Below are positions 44,896-56,094 of a stretch of 64,000 nucleotides of DNA, one piece after another. The DNA comes from Aradus depressus (Eukaryota > Arthropoda > Insecta > Hemiptera > Aradidae). A program made the position numbers and the translations under genes. The first letter of the stretch is position 1. Each line of letters begins with the position of its first letter. The stretch spans positions 14,136,001-14,200,000 of the forward strand of contig OY759214.1 of the NCBI GenBank assembly GCA_963662175.1, written 5' to 3'. The notes below the pieces were generated by a model that was not told the origin of the DNA, made no database searches, and worked only from the letters and a program-made list of their open reading frames with translations.

Positions 44896-45229
44896 AGTTA
44901 GGTTAGGTTATGTTTTATGACTCATGCCCGGGCTTTAACTACGAGGTCATATCGCCTACTACCAGAGCGCTCTTTCGTCACTCTGGTGGACATGAGCCCG
45001 ACTCTACTGTGGGAGTCCTAAATTTTGCCTACCCTAAATTTTTATTCACCTAGGGTAGGGGTCTTTAAAGAGAACCTGACATCGTACAGGCTCGGGACCA
45101 TCGCTTAACGTCCCATCCGAAGGACGGCGTGCGTACTACTAAAATAAACTAAGGGCCTCGGTCGGGTTTCGAAGCCACGATTTTGAGCTCAGAAGACAAG
45201 CACGCATACCACTGAGCTACCGGCGCCCT
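44896..45229 (-). mobile_element. Family A SINE with damaged hairpin
   Basis: Full length from GTTAGGTTAGGTTATGTTTTATG to CTACCGGCGCCCTA. One hairpin arm and the loop are replaced by GTACTACT. Confidence 0.93.
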
Positions 45230-45307
45230 ATATAACATATAGTTGTGTGTTTTCTACTCACATTTTGAGTATAAATAATAACTAACCTACATAAGAAATA
45301 AAGATAA

Positions 45308-45312
45308 ACCTG

Positions 45313-45342
<30 letters not shown>
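45308..45342. repeat. Poly-T run
   Basis: About 28 T (45315-45342) at the left edge of the next palindrome. Confidence 0.85.
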
Positions 45343-45344
<2 letters not shown>

Positions 45345-45525
45345 TATTGTTTTATTTTACAAAATATATATAAAATATGTGAGTACTTTCGGTACTGCAA
45401 CCATCTTCAGCCACCAATACCGGTATTTGTTGTCATAGCTGAAGATGGTAGCAAAACTGAAAGTACTCCCATATTATATATATATTTTGTGAAATAGACA
45501 ATATTTTTAAAAAGCATACGTTTTT
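45343..45525. repeat. Second copy of the long palindrome
   Basis: Same arms as 44243-44440 (ATTTTGTGAAATAGACAATATTT, GGTAGCAAAACTGAAAGTACTCCCAT) with a different centre (CCAATACCGGTATTTG). Confidence 0.85.
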
Positions 45526-45689
45526 CTTTATTTTTTATACGTAGTTGACCTATGGAGAGCACAAGGGATAAAGAGGAGATGAGAGAATTTTCATCGGCTC
45601 AGAAATAGTTGTTGACACCTTTTTTGTAAGAGAAGAGAAAAGCAAAAAGTCTCAAAAGCAACTCCATATGAAATCTGCCCATGGGAAGG

Positions 45690-46735
45690 GGGCCTCAACT
45701 CAAAAAACCTGACTACTACTAACTGCTGATGTAATCAATATATCGAAACATAATTTAGTATTGTAGGAATATTGAGGGTCAGTCAAAGATGGAAGAAAAC
45801 ACTATTCAAACGCCAACGTTTCGATGTATTTTATATCATCATCAAACATGGGGGAGAAATGAAGATTAGAATCACAAACAAACAAAAGTGTGTTGATAAA
45901 CACTACTGAACGTTAAAATAGACATTGTAACGAGTTAAAAATTGAACCTGTCTTACTATGAATACATTACTAAACATTAAAATTAAATGTAGATACATTG
46001 TTAACCATAAACATGAACGTACACTAATACAAATTAAAATTAACTATGAATACATTACTAAACATAAACATTGATAATCATGGAAATAGACAAATAGGTG
46101 GAACATAATAGAGTCAAAATTAAACTGACTTACTATGAATAAGCAGGATTGGGGAGAAGGCATGTACACTGGATGGAGTCTTACATTGCAATGAAATGGT
46201 ACAACAATACAGGGGTGCTGAAGGCACCAGGTACAGGGAGTTAGGAAACCCCGTCATAAATGTCACATTCCAGCCAGAAATGTTGAAAATAATATAAATA
46301 TAATGATTGAAATTGGAGAAATATGGTGACGGCTTTGGCTAAGTAACCTTTTTAAATTAACAATTACTAAGGTTGTTGGGGTCTGTATATTCTAATAAAC
46401 ATATATAGATAATAAAAACAGATAACTAATAATCTAATAAACATATATAGGTAATAGAAATAGATAGATATTGGAGACAGAACTATAGTGTCAGCTCTGC
46501 TGAAGATGTAAAATATATGGAAACGTTGTCGTTTGAATAGTATTTTCTTCCATCTCTGACTGATCCTCAATATTCCTACAATTAGAATCTACAGTCGCTA
46601 ATCAACATTCAAAATTTAGTATGTGAATTCAGAAACCCCTATGTAAGTCAACTATTGATTTGTAGCTCATACCGTCGATTGGTTTTGGGAGAGTGAACAC
46701 TTAATTGATTAATTTGAGCTGGAGACACCAAAAAA
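45690..46735 (+). repeat. Family B copy split by a foldback element
   Basis: Left part to 45760 (GATGTAATCAATATATCGAAAC). It resumes near 46600 (CAAAATTTAGTATGTGAATTCAG) and ends GATTAATTTGAGCTGG. Confidence 0.7.
45761..46581. mobile_element. Foldback / TIR element, 821 bp
   Basis: Terminal inverted repeats of about 75-80 bp start TTGTAGGAATATTGAGG and include GATGGAAGAAAA(C/T)ACTATTCAAACG and AACGTTTC. The interior is AT-rich with partial internal duplications (CTATGAATACATTACTAAACAT twice; TAATAAACATATATAG twice). No open frame: a non-autonomous DNA element. The target duplication is unclear (TTAG-like). Confidence 0.85.
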
Positions 46736-47385
46736 AATGATCACCCATAAAGTACTATGAAATCTTTTTGATATGAGGACCTGAACCTGTTCGCACTAGA
46801 CATTCCTATATTTTATTTCTTTATTCTATTTTTATTTTTTATGTTCCATTCTTCTTTCCTATATTATTTATATTTTATTATGTCCAAACAAAGGTTTTAT
46901 TTTGACAGTGGATGCTCATAAAGTGCTTGTTAAAATAACAGCGGTGGGATAGTTAAACAAGAGAAAAAAGAAAGACAGAAACGAAACATAATGTATATAT
47001 ATTTTTTGAAAAAAGAAAAAAAAAAAAGAAGAAATAAGAAAAAAAAAAAAGAAGAAACTGGCCCAAGAAAGAATGTGAAGAATTCTAAAAGTGCCGAGTC
47101 CGGGGTCTTGGGGACTGGTCTTACGATGGACGACCGTGTTAGAGATTCTCAATCTACGACCAGAGGCCCCAATCCGGCAGTTTTACCAGCAACATCATCT
47201 TGTCTCCATCCAATTGGACAACCTTTATCAACTTTGAGATACATTTGTTGCAGCCATTAACATATATTTTATCTATCACTAAATACATGATTCTTTAATG
47301 TTTTTATTTTTTCTGGGTTCCGTACTCAAAAGAATAAAATGGAACCATTACACAATCATTTTGTTGTTTGTCCTTTTGTGTTTTT
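46735..47385. other. Intron, unassigned, with A-rich stretch
   Basis: 46991-47260 is an open frame through an A/G-rich simple run and then 60 codons of ordinary composition. No family recognised. Confidence 0.3.
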
Positions 47386-47389
47386 TCAT

Positions 47390-47565
47390 ATATTGTTATA
47401 GTTTCTTTCTTTTCTATATTTCGCACATTGGGACCTGCTGATGATGGGGGGTAAGAACGTCCCGAAACATCGTTGGGATAAAAACACTTACGAAGAGTTT
47501 TTTTTGAAAAATAGTTATCTTAATTTTTATTAAATTGAAAAATGTGTCTACTTATTATTAACGCA
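47390..47565 (+). repeat. Family E repeat
   Basis: TTTCTATATTTCGCACATTGG, GGGGTAAGAACGTCCCGAAAC, AGTTATCTTAATTTTTATTAAA; homologous to 42605. Confidence 0.7.
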
Positions 47566-47716
47566 TCATGTATTAATTTTAATACGTATATTAATATATT
47601 TTAAAGTATTTATTTGTTCAGTTTTTATTAATTTCATTTTACTTTTTTTTAATAGATTTGTTATTACTACTAATCATACATGTATTAGACTCAAGTAGTT
47701 ATAAATCTAATTTATA

Positions 47717-48046
47717 GAGGGCGCCGGTAGCTCAGTGGCATGCGTGCTTGTCTTCTGAGCTCAAGAACGTGGGTTCGAAACCCGGCCGAGGCCCTTAGTT
47801 TATTTTATCTGGGAGGTAAAATAAACTTAAGCACGCCGTCCTTCGGATGGGACGTTAAGCGATGGTCCCGAGCCTGTACGATGTCAGGTACTCGTTAATT
47901 TTAAAAATTTAGGGTAGGTAAAATTTAGGACTCCCACATTAGAGTCGGGCTCATGTCCACCAGAGTGACGAAAGAGCGCTCTGGTAGTAGGCGATATGAC
48001 CTCGTAGTTAAAGCCCGGGCATGAGTCATAAAACCTAAACCTAACC
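47717..48046 (+). mobile_element. Family A SINE with perfect 11-bp TSD
   Basis: Box A TAGCTCAGTGG, box B GGGTTCGAAACCC (47771-47783), intact hairpin, core (47833-47900) and tail AAACCTAAACCTAACC. TCTAATTTATA flanks it at 47706-47716 and 48047-48057. A short deletion lies after CTCGTTAA. A good reference copy for the family. Confidence 0.96.
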
Positions 48047-48126
48047 TCTAATTTATAAACTATCTTAATGTATAAATTCTTTTGACGTATCCTATTACCA
48101 TGTATTCGTTTAACGGAAATAAATTT

Positions 48127-48152
48127 ATTATTATTATTATTATTATTATTAT
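48127..48152. repeat. (TTA)n microsatellite
   Basis: Nine ATT/TTA triplets, just left of the satellite. Confidence 0.9.
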
Positions 48153-48201
48153 CCTGATTCCTACCCAAGGTATCTAGGGTACTTGACGAGTACCTGAAAG
48201 C

Positions 48202-49433
48202 TGGGCTACTTTAGCACAGTAGGTTAGCATGCTACCTCTGAGATACCGGTGGTATAAGGGGCTACTTTAGCACAGTAGGTTAGCATGCTACCTCTGAGAT
48301 ACCGGTGGTATAAGGGGCTACTTTAGCACAGTAGGTTAGCATGCTACCTCTGAGATACCGGTGGTATAAGGGGCTACTTTAGCACAGTAGGTTAGCATGC
48401 TACCTCTGAGATACCGGTGGTATAAGGGGCTACTTTAGCACAGTAGGTTAGCATGCTACCTCTGAGATACCGGTGGTATAAGGGGCTACTTTAGCACAGT
48501 AGGTTAGCATGCTACCTCTGAGATACCGGTGGTATAAGGGGCTACTTTAGCACAGTAGGTTAGCATGCTACCTCTGAGATACCGGTGGTATAAGGGGCTA
48601 CTTTAGCACAGTAGGTTAGCATGCTACCTCTGAGATACCGGTGGTATAAGGGGCTACTTTAGCACAGTAGGTTAGCATGCTACCTCTGAGATACCGGTGG
48701 TATAAGGGGCTACTTTAGCACAGTAGGTTAGCATGCTACCTCTGAGATACCGGTGGTATAAGGGGCTACTTTAGCACAGTAGGTTAGCATGCTACCTCTG
48801 AGATACCGGTGGTATAAGGGGCTACTTTAGCACAGTAGGTTAGCATGCTACCTCTGAGATACCGGTGGTATAAGGGGCTACTTTAGCACAGTAGGTTAGC
48901 ATGCTACCTCTGAGATACCGGTGGTATAAGGGGCTACTTTAGCACAGTAGGTTAGCATGCTACCTCTGAGATACCGGTGGTATAAGGGGCTACTTTAGCA
49001 CAGTAGGTTAGCATGCTACCTCTGAGATACCGGTGGTATAAGGGGCTACTTTAGCACAGTAGGTTAGCATGCTACCTCTGAGATACCGGTGGTATAAGGG
49101 GCTACTTTAGCACAGTAGGTTAGCATGCTACCTCTGAGATACCGGTGGTATAAGGGGCTACTTTAGCACAGTAGGTTAGCATGCTACCTCTGAGATACCG
49201 GTGGTATAAGGGGCTACTTTAGCACAGTAGGTTAGCATGCTACCTCTGAGATACCGGTGGTATAAGGGGCTACTTTAGCACAGTAGGTTAGCATGCTACC
49301 TCTGAGATACCGGTGGTATAAGGGGCTACTTTAGCACAGTAGGTTAGCATGCTACCTCTGAGATACCGGTGGTATAAGGGGCTACTTTAGCACAGTAGGT
49401 TAGCATGCTACCTCTGAGATACCGGTGGTATAA
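48202..49433. repeat. 56-bp satellite, 22 units
   Basis: 1,232 bp = 22 x 56, in perfect register and apparently identical except for the first base. The unit is GGGCTACTTTAGCACAG..GGTTAGCATGCTACCTC..GATACCGGTGGTATAAG. It resembles the antisense tRNA head of the family A SINE. The flank before it (CTAGGGTACTTGACGAGTACCTGA) is SINE-like too, and GACTCATG follows the array. Confidence 0.97.
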
Positions 49434-49689
49434 GGTCTTGACTCATGATTAATATTTATTTTTTTTAAATAAAAACATTCTAACAAAGAATTAAATCTTG
49501 CGCTGATCCCTGCAGTTAGATCTATTTTTGCCTATTCTTCTTCCATTTCGGAGGGTATGAGCTGAAAAAATCTGAAAACTGTAGGGATATGTATGATTTT
49601 CAGCGTCTGGTAACATGATAACATTCTGAATACATACCCTGATACCACGTATAGCTATAGTTAAAAAGTGTTGCACATATTCGGCAAAT

Positions 49690-49760
49690 CCTCCTGAGAT
49701 TTTCACCTTTTTCTGACGATATTTCGGTTTGATCTCACGGCCCTTCTTCAGTTCTCAATG
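49690..49760 (-). repeat. Family F-like fragment
   Basis: TTTTCTGACGATATTTCGG..CGGCCCTTCTTCAG, similar to the inner part of the 57863 foldback. Confidence 0.5.
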
Positions 49761-49769
49761 AACAAAAGA

Positions 49770-50200
49770 ACAGTATACGGGAAGTTATTTAATCACTTAG
49801 AAATTTGAACGTAATTTCAAAAAAGAAAACAGAAATATCTGGTACCAAGTCAACTCCCGATAGAATGAATTAATGGATCAAAACGAAATTTCGAAATTAT
49901 CCAAAACACTCTAAAGTCGATAACTGTAGATTTTCAGTCAAATCGGCCAAAGGAAAGGAGGAGGGGGGGGGGCTTAACACAAAGACTGTAATAACTGTCA
50001 TTGAAATGAATTATAGACATGAACGTTTATATTTAGATTCAAAACTTTATAAGGATGGTACTCCTCATTAACTTTGCGCAAAAACGGTCGAAGAGAAGGG
50101 GGGATTGGAGGAGGGGGATCATAACATCGATGTAATCAATGTATCGACACAAAATTTAGTATGAGGATTCAAAAGCAACTAAATAAGTCAAATATTATGC
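49770..50200 (+). repeat. Family B copy
   Basis: CTCCCGATAGAATGAATTAATGG, AGGAGGGGGGGGGGCTTAACAC, ATCAATGTATCGACACAAAATTTAG. Confidence 0.75.
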
Positions 50201-50660
50201 TTGGAGGTAAATTTTCACCTCGCGAAAAACTTAATTTCATATATGGTTACGTATTTACATTTAAGGTGTACTGGACTGGATTCGAACTCCACAATGTGGT
50301 GGTCTTCTGCTATCTTCAAAGTGGTCATTGTGTTTACAAAACTTGTATCCAACATAAATTACGACCTATTTAAACCAATGAATGTTTACAATAGTTGAAT
50401 CAGGTTCACTCGCTGTAAATGGAACCTCCAGTAGCAAGCTGACTCTTAACTTCTAATGATTGAAAGATATGCGCATTTTGCAGTCTGGAAAATATCGCAT
50501 TGAAATGAGATGATCGATTTTTGAGTTTGAAAATAACATTGATATATACAATCGATAGAAAGATAACATCGAGTTTACTTATTTGAATCCAACAGTATTT
50601 ATTTTATAAATGTCTTCATTACCTTCATAAAAATGAGATAGAAAGTGAAAGTAAAAAAAA
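50200..50660. other. Intron, unassigned
   Basis: Two overlapping 65-70-codon frames (50161-50398) have no recognisable content. Confidence 0.35.
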
Positions 50661-50664
50661 AGTC

Positions 50665-50850
50665 AGCTAATCACAGCTATGTACTTCCCCAGAACGAAAT
50701 AATCAATTTCGTTTTTGCTCTCTCTCCAAAATCAATCGACCATTTGGACTTAAACTCAATGTTTGACTTACTTACTTCTGTATTCATTATATTTGGCATT
50801 TATTGGAATTTTTGAGTTCACCCCCTCAGATCCCCCCCCCCCCCACCCCT
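50665..50850 (-). repeat. Family B end with poly-C
   Basis: TCACAGCTATGTACTTCCCCAG, CTCTCCAAAATCAATCGACC, and the GAGTTCACCCCCTCAGATCC block expanding into 12 C. Confidence 0.7.
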
Positions 50851-50904
50851 GGAGCGGCTTTCGGAAAAGTTATAAAAAATTATTATCTTAATTTAAGAGC
50901 AAGA

Positions 50905-51090
50905 CGTTTTTCGGATGGGACGTTAAACGATGGTCCCAAGCCTGGACGATATCAGGTACTCGTTAAAGACCCATCCCAGGTGAATAAAAATTTAGGGTAG
51001 ACAAAATTTAGGATTACCACAGTCGGACTCTCTCTGGTAGTAGGCGATATGACCTCGTAGTTGAAGCCCGGGCAGGAGTCATAATAACTC
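50905..51090 (+). mobile_element. Family A SINE 3' part inside family E
   Basis: GGATGGGACGTTAAACGATG to GCCCGGGCAGGAGTCATAATAACT. Family E sequence flanks it on both sides (TTATTATCTTAATTT before, ATTAATTTAATTAAAACTG after). Confidence 0.85.
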
Positions 51091-51807
51091 TTATATTAAT
51101 TTAATTAAAACTGTATCTACTTTATCACATTATCAAGTATTTATTTTTTAAATTCATTTTTTAATAGTATTATTATATATCTAATGTGTATCAGACTCTA
51201 GAGCTAATAGCTGTTTATGTATCTAATTTATAAGCTATCTTAATGTGTATGTATTCTAATGATGTATCCTATTACCATGTTATGGTTTACAAGAAATAAT
51301 AATTATTATTATTATTGAGTGTTAAATCTTGTGAACCTGCCCAATATGTGCATTAATGCTCTAATGCTCTCCATTGTGAGACTCTGGACTTGCGCTGTTC
51401 CACAAACAGAGAACTGCTCAGATCCCAAAGAGGCTATCTCCGACCCAGCATCTTGTTTCTCTTCCAACTGACACAAACTTTAAAACAAATTAGTCCATCT
51501 GTCTCCTTCACATCCTTTTTTTCTACTTGTTTTTGGCAATCCCTCACTGTATCTATTATCATACCTAATGGCAGAAACCCCCCCCCACTCGAAATTGAAC
51601 CAGAAATGTAGTCATTGACTCAACTCCCTCAACCGAATTGGTTGAAAATCTATAGTAGTAGTAGTCTTGTTCAGGGGCTTCTGAATAAGACTATAGATTT
51701 TCAACAAATTTTTTTATTTTCAAATTTATATATTATATATATCGGGTTTTGTGATCTGAGGAAGGGGCGTGTACTAGTCAAGAAATATCGTGCTCTAGGC
51801 TTCTAAT
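51091..51807. other. Intron, unassigned
   Basis: (ATT)n near 51299-51317. A mid-GC strip at 51360-51600 with a 73-codon frame, not recognised. Confidence 0.35.
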
Positions 51808-51937
51808 TTAGGCTAGGCAAAATTTAGGACTCACATAGTAGAGTCGAGGTCATGTCCACCAGAGTGATGAAAGAGCACTCTGGTAGTAGGCGATATGAAC
51901 TCGTAGTTAAAGCCCGGGCATGAGTCATAATAACTAA
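51808..51937 (+). mobile_element. Family A SINE 3' end
   Basis: GGCTAGGCAAAATTTAGGACTC to GCCCGGGCATGAGTCATAATAACT. Confidence 0.88.
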
Positions 51938-52176
51938 TTCACCAAACCAAAAGGGAACAGCAGCTAATTTAGACTACGCTTTGAGTGGACTGAACTGGTA
52001 TTCTTTATTTTATGAGATGCATATATTTCCATAAAGAAATATGTATTAGTATTAATTAGGTTTCCTGAAATACTTCATTTTTGGAAGATGATAATTATAA
52101 AGGCTTTTGATTTTAAAGATTTTCGGGAGCTTCAATAAATGCAATCATCATTGACCAATCTAAAGAAGGCATTTAG

Positions 52177-52343
52177 ATTTTTTATCTGGGAAACGAAAAA
52201 ACTTGAGCACGCTATCCTTCGGATAGTGAATAAACCTGGATAGGCAAACTTTAGAATTTACAGAGGAGAATTGGGCTCAAGTTCACCAGCGACGAAAGAG
52301 CTATGACCTAGTTGCTCAAGCCCGGGCATGAGTCAGAATAACT
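52177..52343 (+). mobile_element. Family A SINE, heavily deleted
   Basis: ATCTGGGAAACG (half hairpin), CTTGAGCACGC..ATCCTTCGGAT, then 3' pieces to GCCCGGGCATGAGTCAGAATAACT. Confidence 0.8.
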
Positions 52344-52637
52344 AACCTATAAGAGTTACCGATAATGGCTGTTGTTGTGTCGGAGGATCCTTGCGAGAAA
52401 TTGAAAGAAAGTAGGCAGTTTAAAGTGAAGGCGATCCTTTAGCCTTGACGAGAACATAATTGTCAGTAATTTAAACCCCCCTGACAGAGGCCTAGCTGGT
52501 TAGTGCCCACAGGGGCTGCCCTGTGTATTCAAATGGCTCTAGTTTGCATATAGAAGAGAGGAGATATATAGAGGCTGACAGAGGTCCAGGAACAATAGTG
52601 GAGACTGGAGAGCCGTCGGGAACACAGGTCTAATGGT
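52344..52637. other. Intron, unassigned GC-richer strip
   Basis: 52480-52640 is GC-richer with no long frame. Confidence 0.35.
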
Positions 52638-53330
52638 ACCATGCACACTCGCTCTTGTCAGGTCCCTCCGCTACGCTTCCCAATTAAAGTTGAACAACGA
52701 ACGGGACAAGATTTGGGACCACGACCTCAAACAGAATCACATCCACATTCCGAACTCTACCTCATAATAAAGCAATTTAGAACTGGGGTGTAAGGGAGGG
52801 TAGACAAAGGTAGAGTAACTAGTATCAACTCGCAAAATACGCAAAGAGCGTACTTCTCTGTCATCGAGTTAGTACTGTCCAGAGCCTTATCGAGGACCTG
52901 AAGCACAGGATCTACAGAGAAATCCAGGAATGGAGGATCAGAACAAGTAGGAAGCTGACCGTAGTAGCAGGCATGAAATCAAGGCGTTTACGGTGTGCTG
53001 GAAGTGTGGAAAGAAGCGGATGCAGATATCCGCAGGAGATCCACGGCTAAGATGCCGTAGAACACTATGTGGTGAATTGGCGACTGGTGGCGCTCGACAG
53101 ATCGGAGTGGTAGAGGCTGGTATAAGAGCCTAAGGATCTTCAGCTTCCTTACCAATTCAACTCTTACTTTTTTTACCTTGTAAATGAAAAACGAACATAG
53201 AACGCAGCATGATTTGGAGGAACCGTTCTCTTCTAATGAATGAATTGAATAAAAATCTAATTCGGATAAACGAGAGTTGATCAAGAATGCAAATTTCAGG
53301 AGTTTACAGGAATCCGTAACTAATTCTTAA
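52638..53330 (+). repeat. Single-copy relatives of the ~197-bp array
   Basis: 52638-52770 (CCATGCACACTCGC.., AATTAAAGTTGAACAACGAACGGGACAAG, TTTGGGACCACG) is a diverged relative of the array unit. 53240-53300 (GAGAGTTGATCAAGAATGCAAAT) matches the other half. 52980-53170 is the repeat shared with 2686-2875. Confidence 0.7.
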
Positions 53331-53529
53331 CTATAGCAACCAAAGTTGAACTATGAACTCAACATACCGTCAAAAGGAATCAAAAAGTCTCCCCGATTCC
53401 CATTATTCTTTAGAAACCAATTAAGCAACTACAGCTTCAGGTAAAGAAATTGGTAAAAGATGCAAGTCGGGAAAACTGACCTAATGTTACCATGCGCCAT
53501 TCTGCTCAACAACTAAACTCTTACTTTTT

Positions 53530-53616
53530 TTTTCTAAATAGATGACAATTGGAGAGAGACAGCCGAGAGTTTTTCAAGGATGAAAATGCCAGGAGCTTTG
53601 AGATGCATTAAGAGGG
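53530..53616 (+). repeat. Degenerate array unit
   Basis: GAGAGAGACAGCCGAGAG..GGATGAAAATGCCAGGAG is a diverged version of the unit end GAAGAGAGTTGGTCATGAATGC. Confidence 0.5.
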
Positions 53617-54633
53617 TAGTTGGAACTGAAGTCTGAGAGATCCCCCCCCCCCCCCCATGCACACCGTTGTCAGCTCCCCAATTAAAGTTGAACAAGGAAC
53701 GGAACAAGACTTGGGACCACACCGACAACATTCTCAATGCTCATTCCATTGTAATAAATCAATTAAATAACAAATGAATTAGGATAGAAGAGAGTTGGTC
53801 ATGAATGCAAATCCCAGGTGGTTGGAACTGAAGTCTGAGAGATCCCCCCCCCCCCATGCACACCGTTGTCAGCTCCCCAATTAAAGTTGAACAAGGAACG
53901 GAACAAGACTTGGGACCACACCGACAACATTCTCAATGCTCATTCCATTGTAATAAATCAATTAAATAACAAATGAATTAGGATAGAAGAGAGTTGGTCA
54001 TGAATGCAAATCCCAGGTGGTTGGAACTGAAGTCTGAGAGATCCCCCCCCCCCATGCACACCGTTGTCAGCTCCCCAATTAAAGTTGAACAAGGAACGGA
54101 ACAAGACTTGGGACCACACCGACAACATTCTCAATGCTCATTCCATTGTAATAAATCAATTAAATAACAAATGAATTAGGATAGAAGAGAGTTGGTCATG
54201 AATGCAAATCCCAGGTGGTTGGAACTGAAGTCTGAGAGATCCCCCCCCCCATGCACACCGTTGTCAGCTCCCCAATTAAAGTTGAACAAGGAACGGAACA
54301 AGACTTGGGACCACACCGACAACATTCTCAATGCTCATTCCATTGTAATAAATCAATTAAATAACAAATGAATTAGGATAGAAGAGAGTTGGTCATGAAT
54401 GCAAATCCCAGGTGGTTGGAACTGAAGTCTGAGAGATCCCCCCCCCCATGCACACCGTTGTCAGCTCCCCAATTAAAGTTGAACAAGGAACGGAACAAGA
54501 CTTGGGACCACACCGACAACATTCTCAATGCTCATTCCATTGTAATAAATCAATTAAATAACAAATGAATTAGGATAGAAGAGAGTTGGTCATGAATGCA
54601 AATCCCAGGTGGTTGGAACTGAAGTCTGAGAGA

Positions 54634-54672
<39 letters not shown>

Positions 54673-55635
54673 ATGCACACCGTTGTCAGCTCCCCAATTA
54701 AAGTTGAACAAGGAACGGAACAAGACTTGGGACCACACCGACAACATTCTCAATGCTCATTCCATTGTAATAAATCAATTAAATAACAAATGAATTAGGA
54801 TAGAAGAGAGTTGGTCATGAATGCAAATCCCAGGTGGTTGGAACTGAAGTCTGAGAGATCCCCCCCCCCATGCACACCGTTGTCAGCTCCCCAATTAAAG
54901 TTGAACAAGGAACGGAACAAGACTTGGGACCACACCGACAACATTCTCAATGCTCATTCCATTGTAATAAATCAATTAAATAACAAATGAATTAGGATAG
55001 AAGAGAGTTGGTCATGAATGCAAATCCCAGGTGGTTGGAACTGAAGTCTGAGAGATCCCCCCCCCCATGCACACCGTTGTCAGCTCCCCAATTAAAGTTG
55101 AACAAGGAACGGAACAAGACTTGGGACCACACCGACAACATTCTCAATGCTCATTCCATTGTAATGAATCAATTAAATAACAAATGAATTAGGATAGAAG
55201 AGAGTTGGTCATGAATGCAAATCCCAGGTAGTTGGAACTGAAGTCTGAGAGATCCCCCCCCCCCCCCCATGCACACCGTTGTCAGCTCCCCAATTAAAGT
55301 TGAACAAGGAACGGAACAAGACTTGGGACCACACCGACAACATTCTCAATGCTCATTCCATTGTAATAAATCAATTAAATAACAAATGAATTAGGATAGA
55401 AGAGAGTTGGTCATGAATGCAAATCCCAGGTGGTTGGAACTGAAGTCTGAGAGATCCCCCCCCCCATGCACACCGTTGTCAGCTCCCCAATTAAAGTTGA
55501 ACAAGGAACGGAACAAGACTTGGGACCACACCGACAACATTCTCAATGCTCATTCCATTGTAATAAATCAATTAAATAACAAATGAATTAGGATAGAAGA
55601 GAGTTGGTCATGAATGCAAATCCCAGGTGGTTGGA
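53617..55635. repeat. ~197-bp tandem array with variable poly-C
   Basis: Ten ATGCACACCG starts at 53658, 53856, 54054, 54251, 54448, 54673, 54870, 55067, 55269 and 55466. Spacing is 197-198 except 225 and 202. The difference is all in the C-run before each start: about 16, 12, 11, 10, 10, 38, 10, 10, 15 and 10. Outside the C-run the units are virtually identical (one A>G near 55166 and TAGTTGG for TGGTTGG in one unit). Confidence 0.97.
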
Positions 55636-56090
55636 CCATCTTACGACCCTTGTAAAAAGATAAAACTATCCTATAATAAAAAGAAGAAGAGACACAAAAG
55701 ATTGATCTTTGAGCAGAGGTAGATCCCAGGTAGTAAAAAGGGACAGTGGACAGTCCTATTCTTCTCCGTCTCAAGGGCTAGGGGTTTGACCCTTAAGAAT
55801 TAAGTTGGTTTACAGGAAGAGACGTGGTCTAAGCTAGGAGAGCCTTAGGGAGCCTGTGTCCAGGCTCAGATAAGAAGACTATTTTCCGGTTCAAGTGGTC
55901 GGAATGTGGTCAGTCACACGGAATGCGAGCATGAGACATTGGGGATCCGTTGCAAGGTTAAGGAGATCTTTTCCTGAAATCCGGGGACACTTTTCTCTCT
56001 CACAAATCCAAACATTCTGGGGATTTACTTAACTTCAGTTAGGGTAACAGGAATCAAAAATAAAATTTTATCTAGAGATATATTGACTTT
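55636..56090. other. Intron, unassigned
   Basis: A mid-GC region follows the abrupt end of the array at GGTTGGA|CCATC; no supported frame. Confidence 0.35.
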
Positions 56091-56094
56091 ATTT

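Noticed and set aside
48202..49433. CRISPR-like regular array
   Set aside because: Units are directly abutting with no spacers, in animal DNA; it is a satellite.
54550..54786. Open frames across the poly-C units
   Set aside because: They are poly-Pro/poly-Gly readings of a tandem repeat and change with each C-run length.
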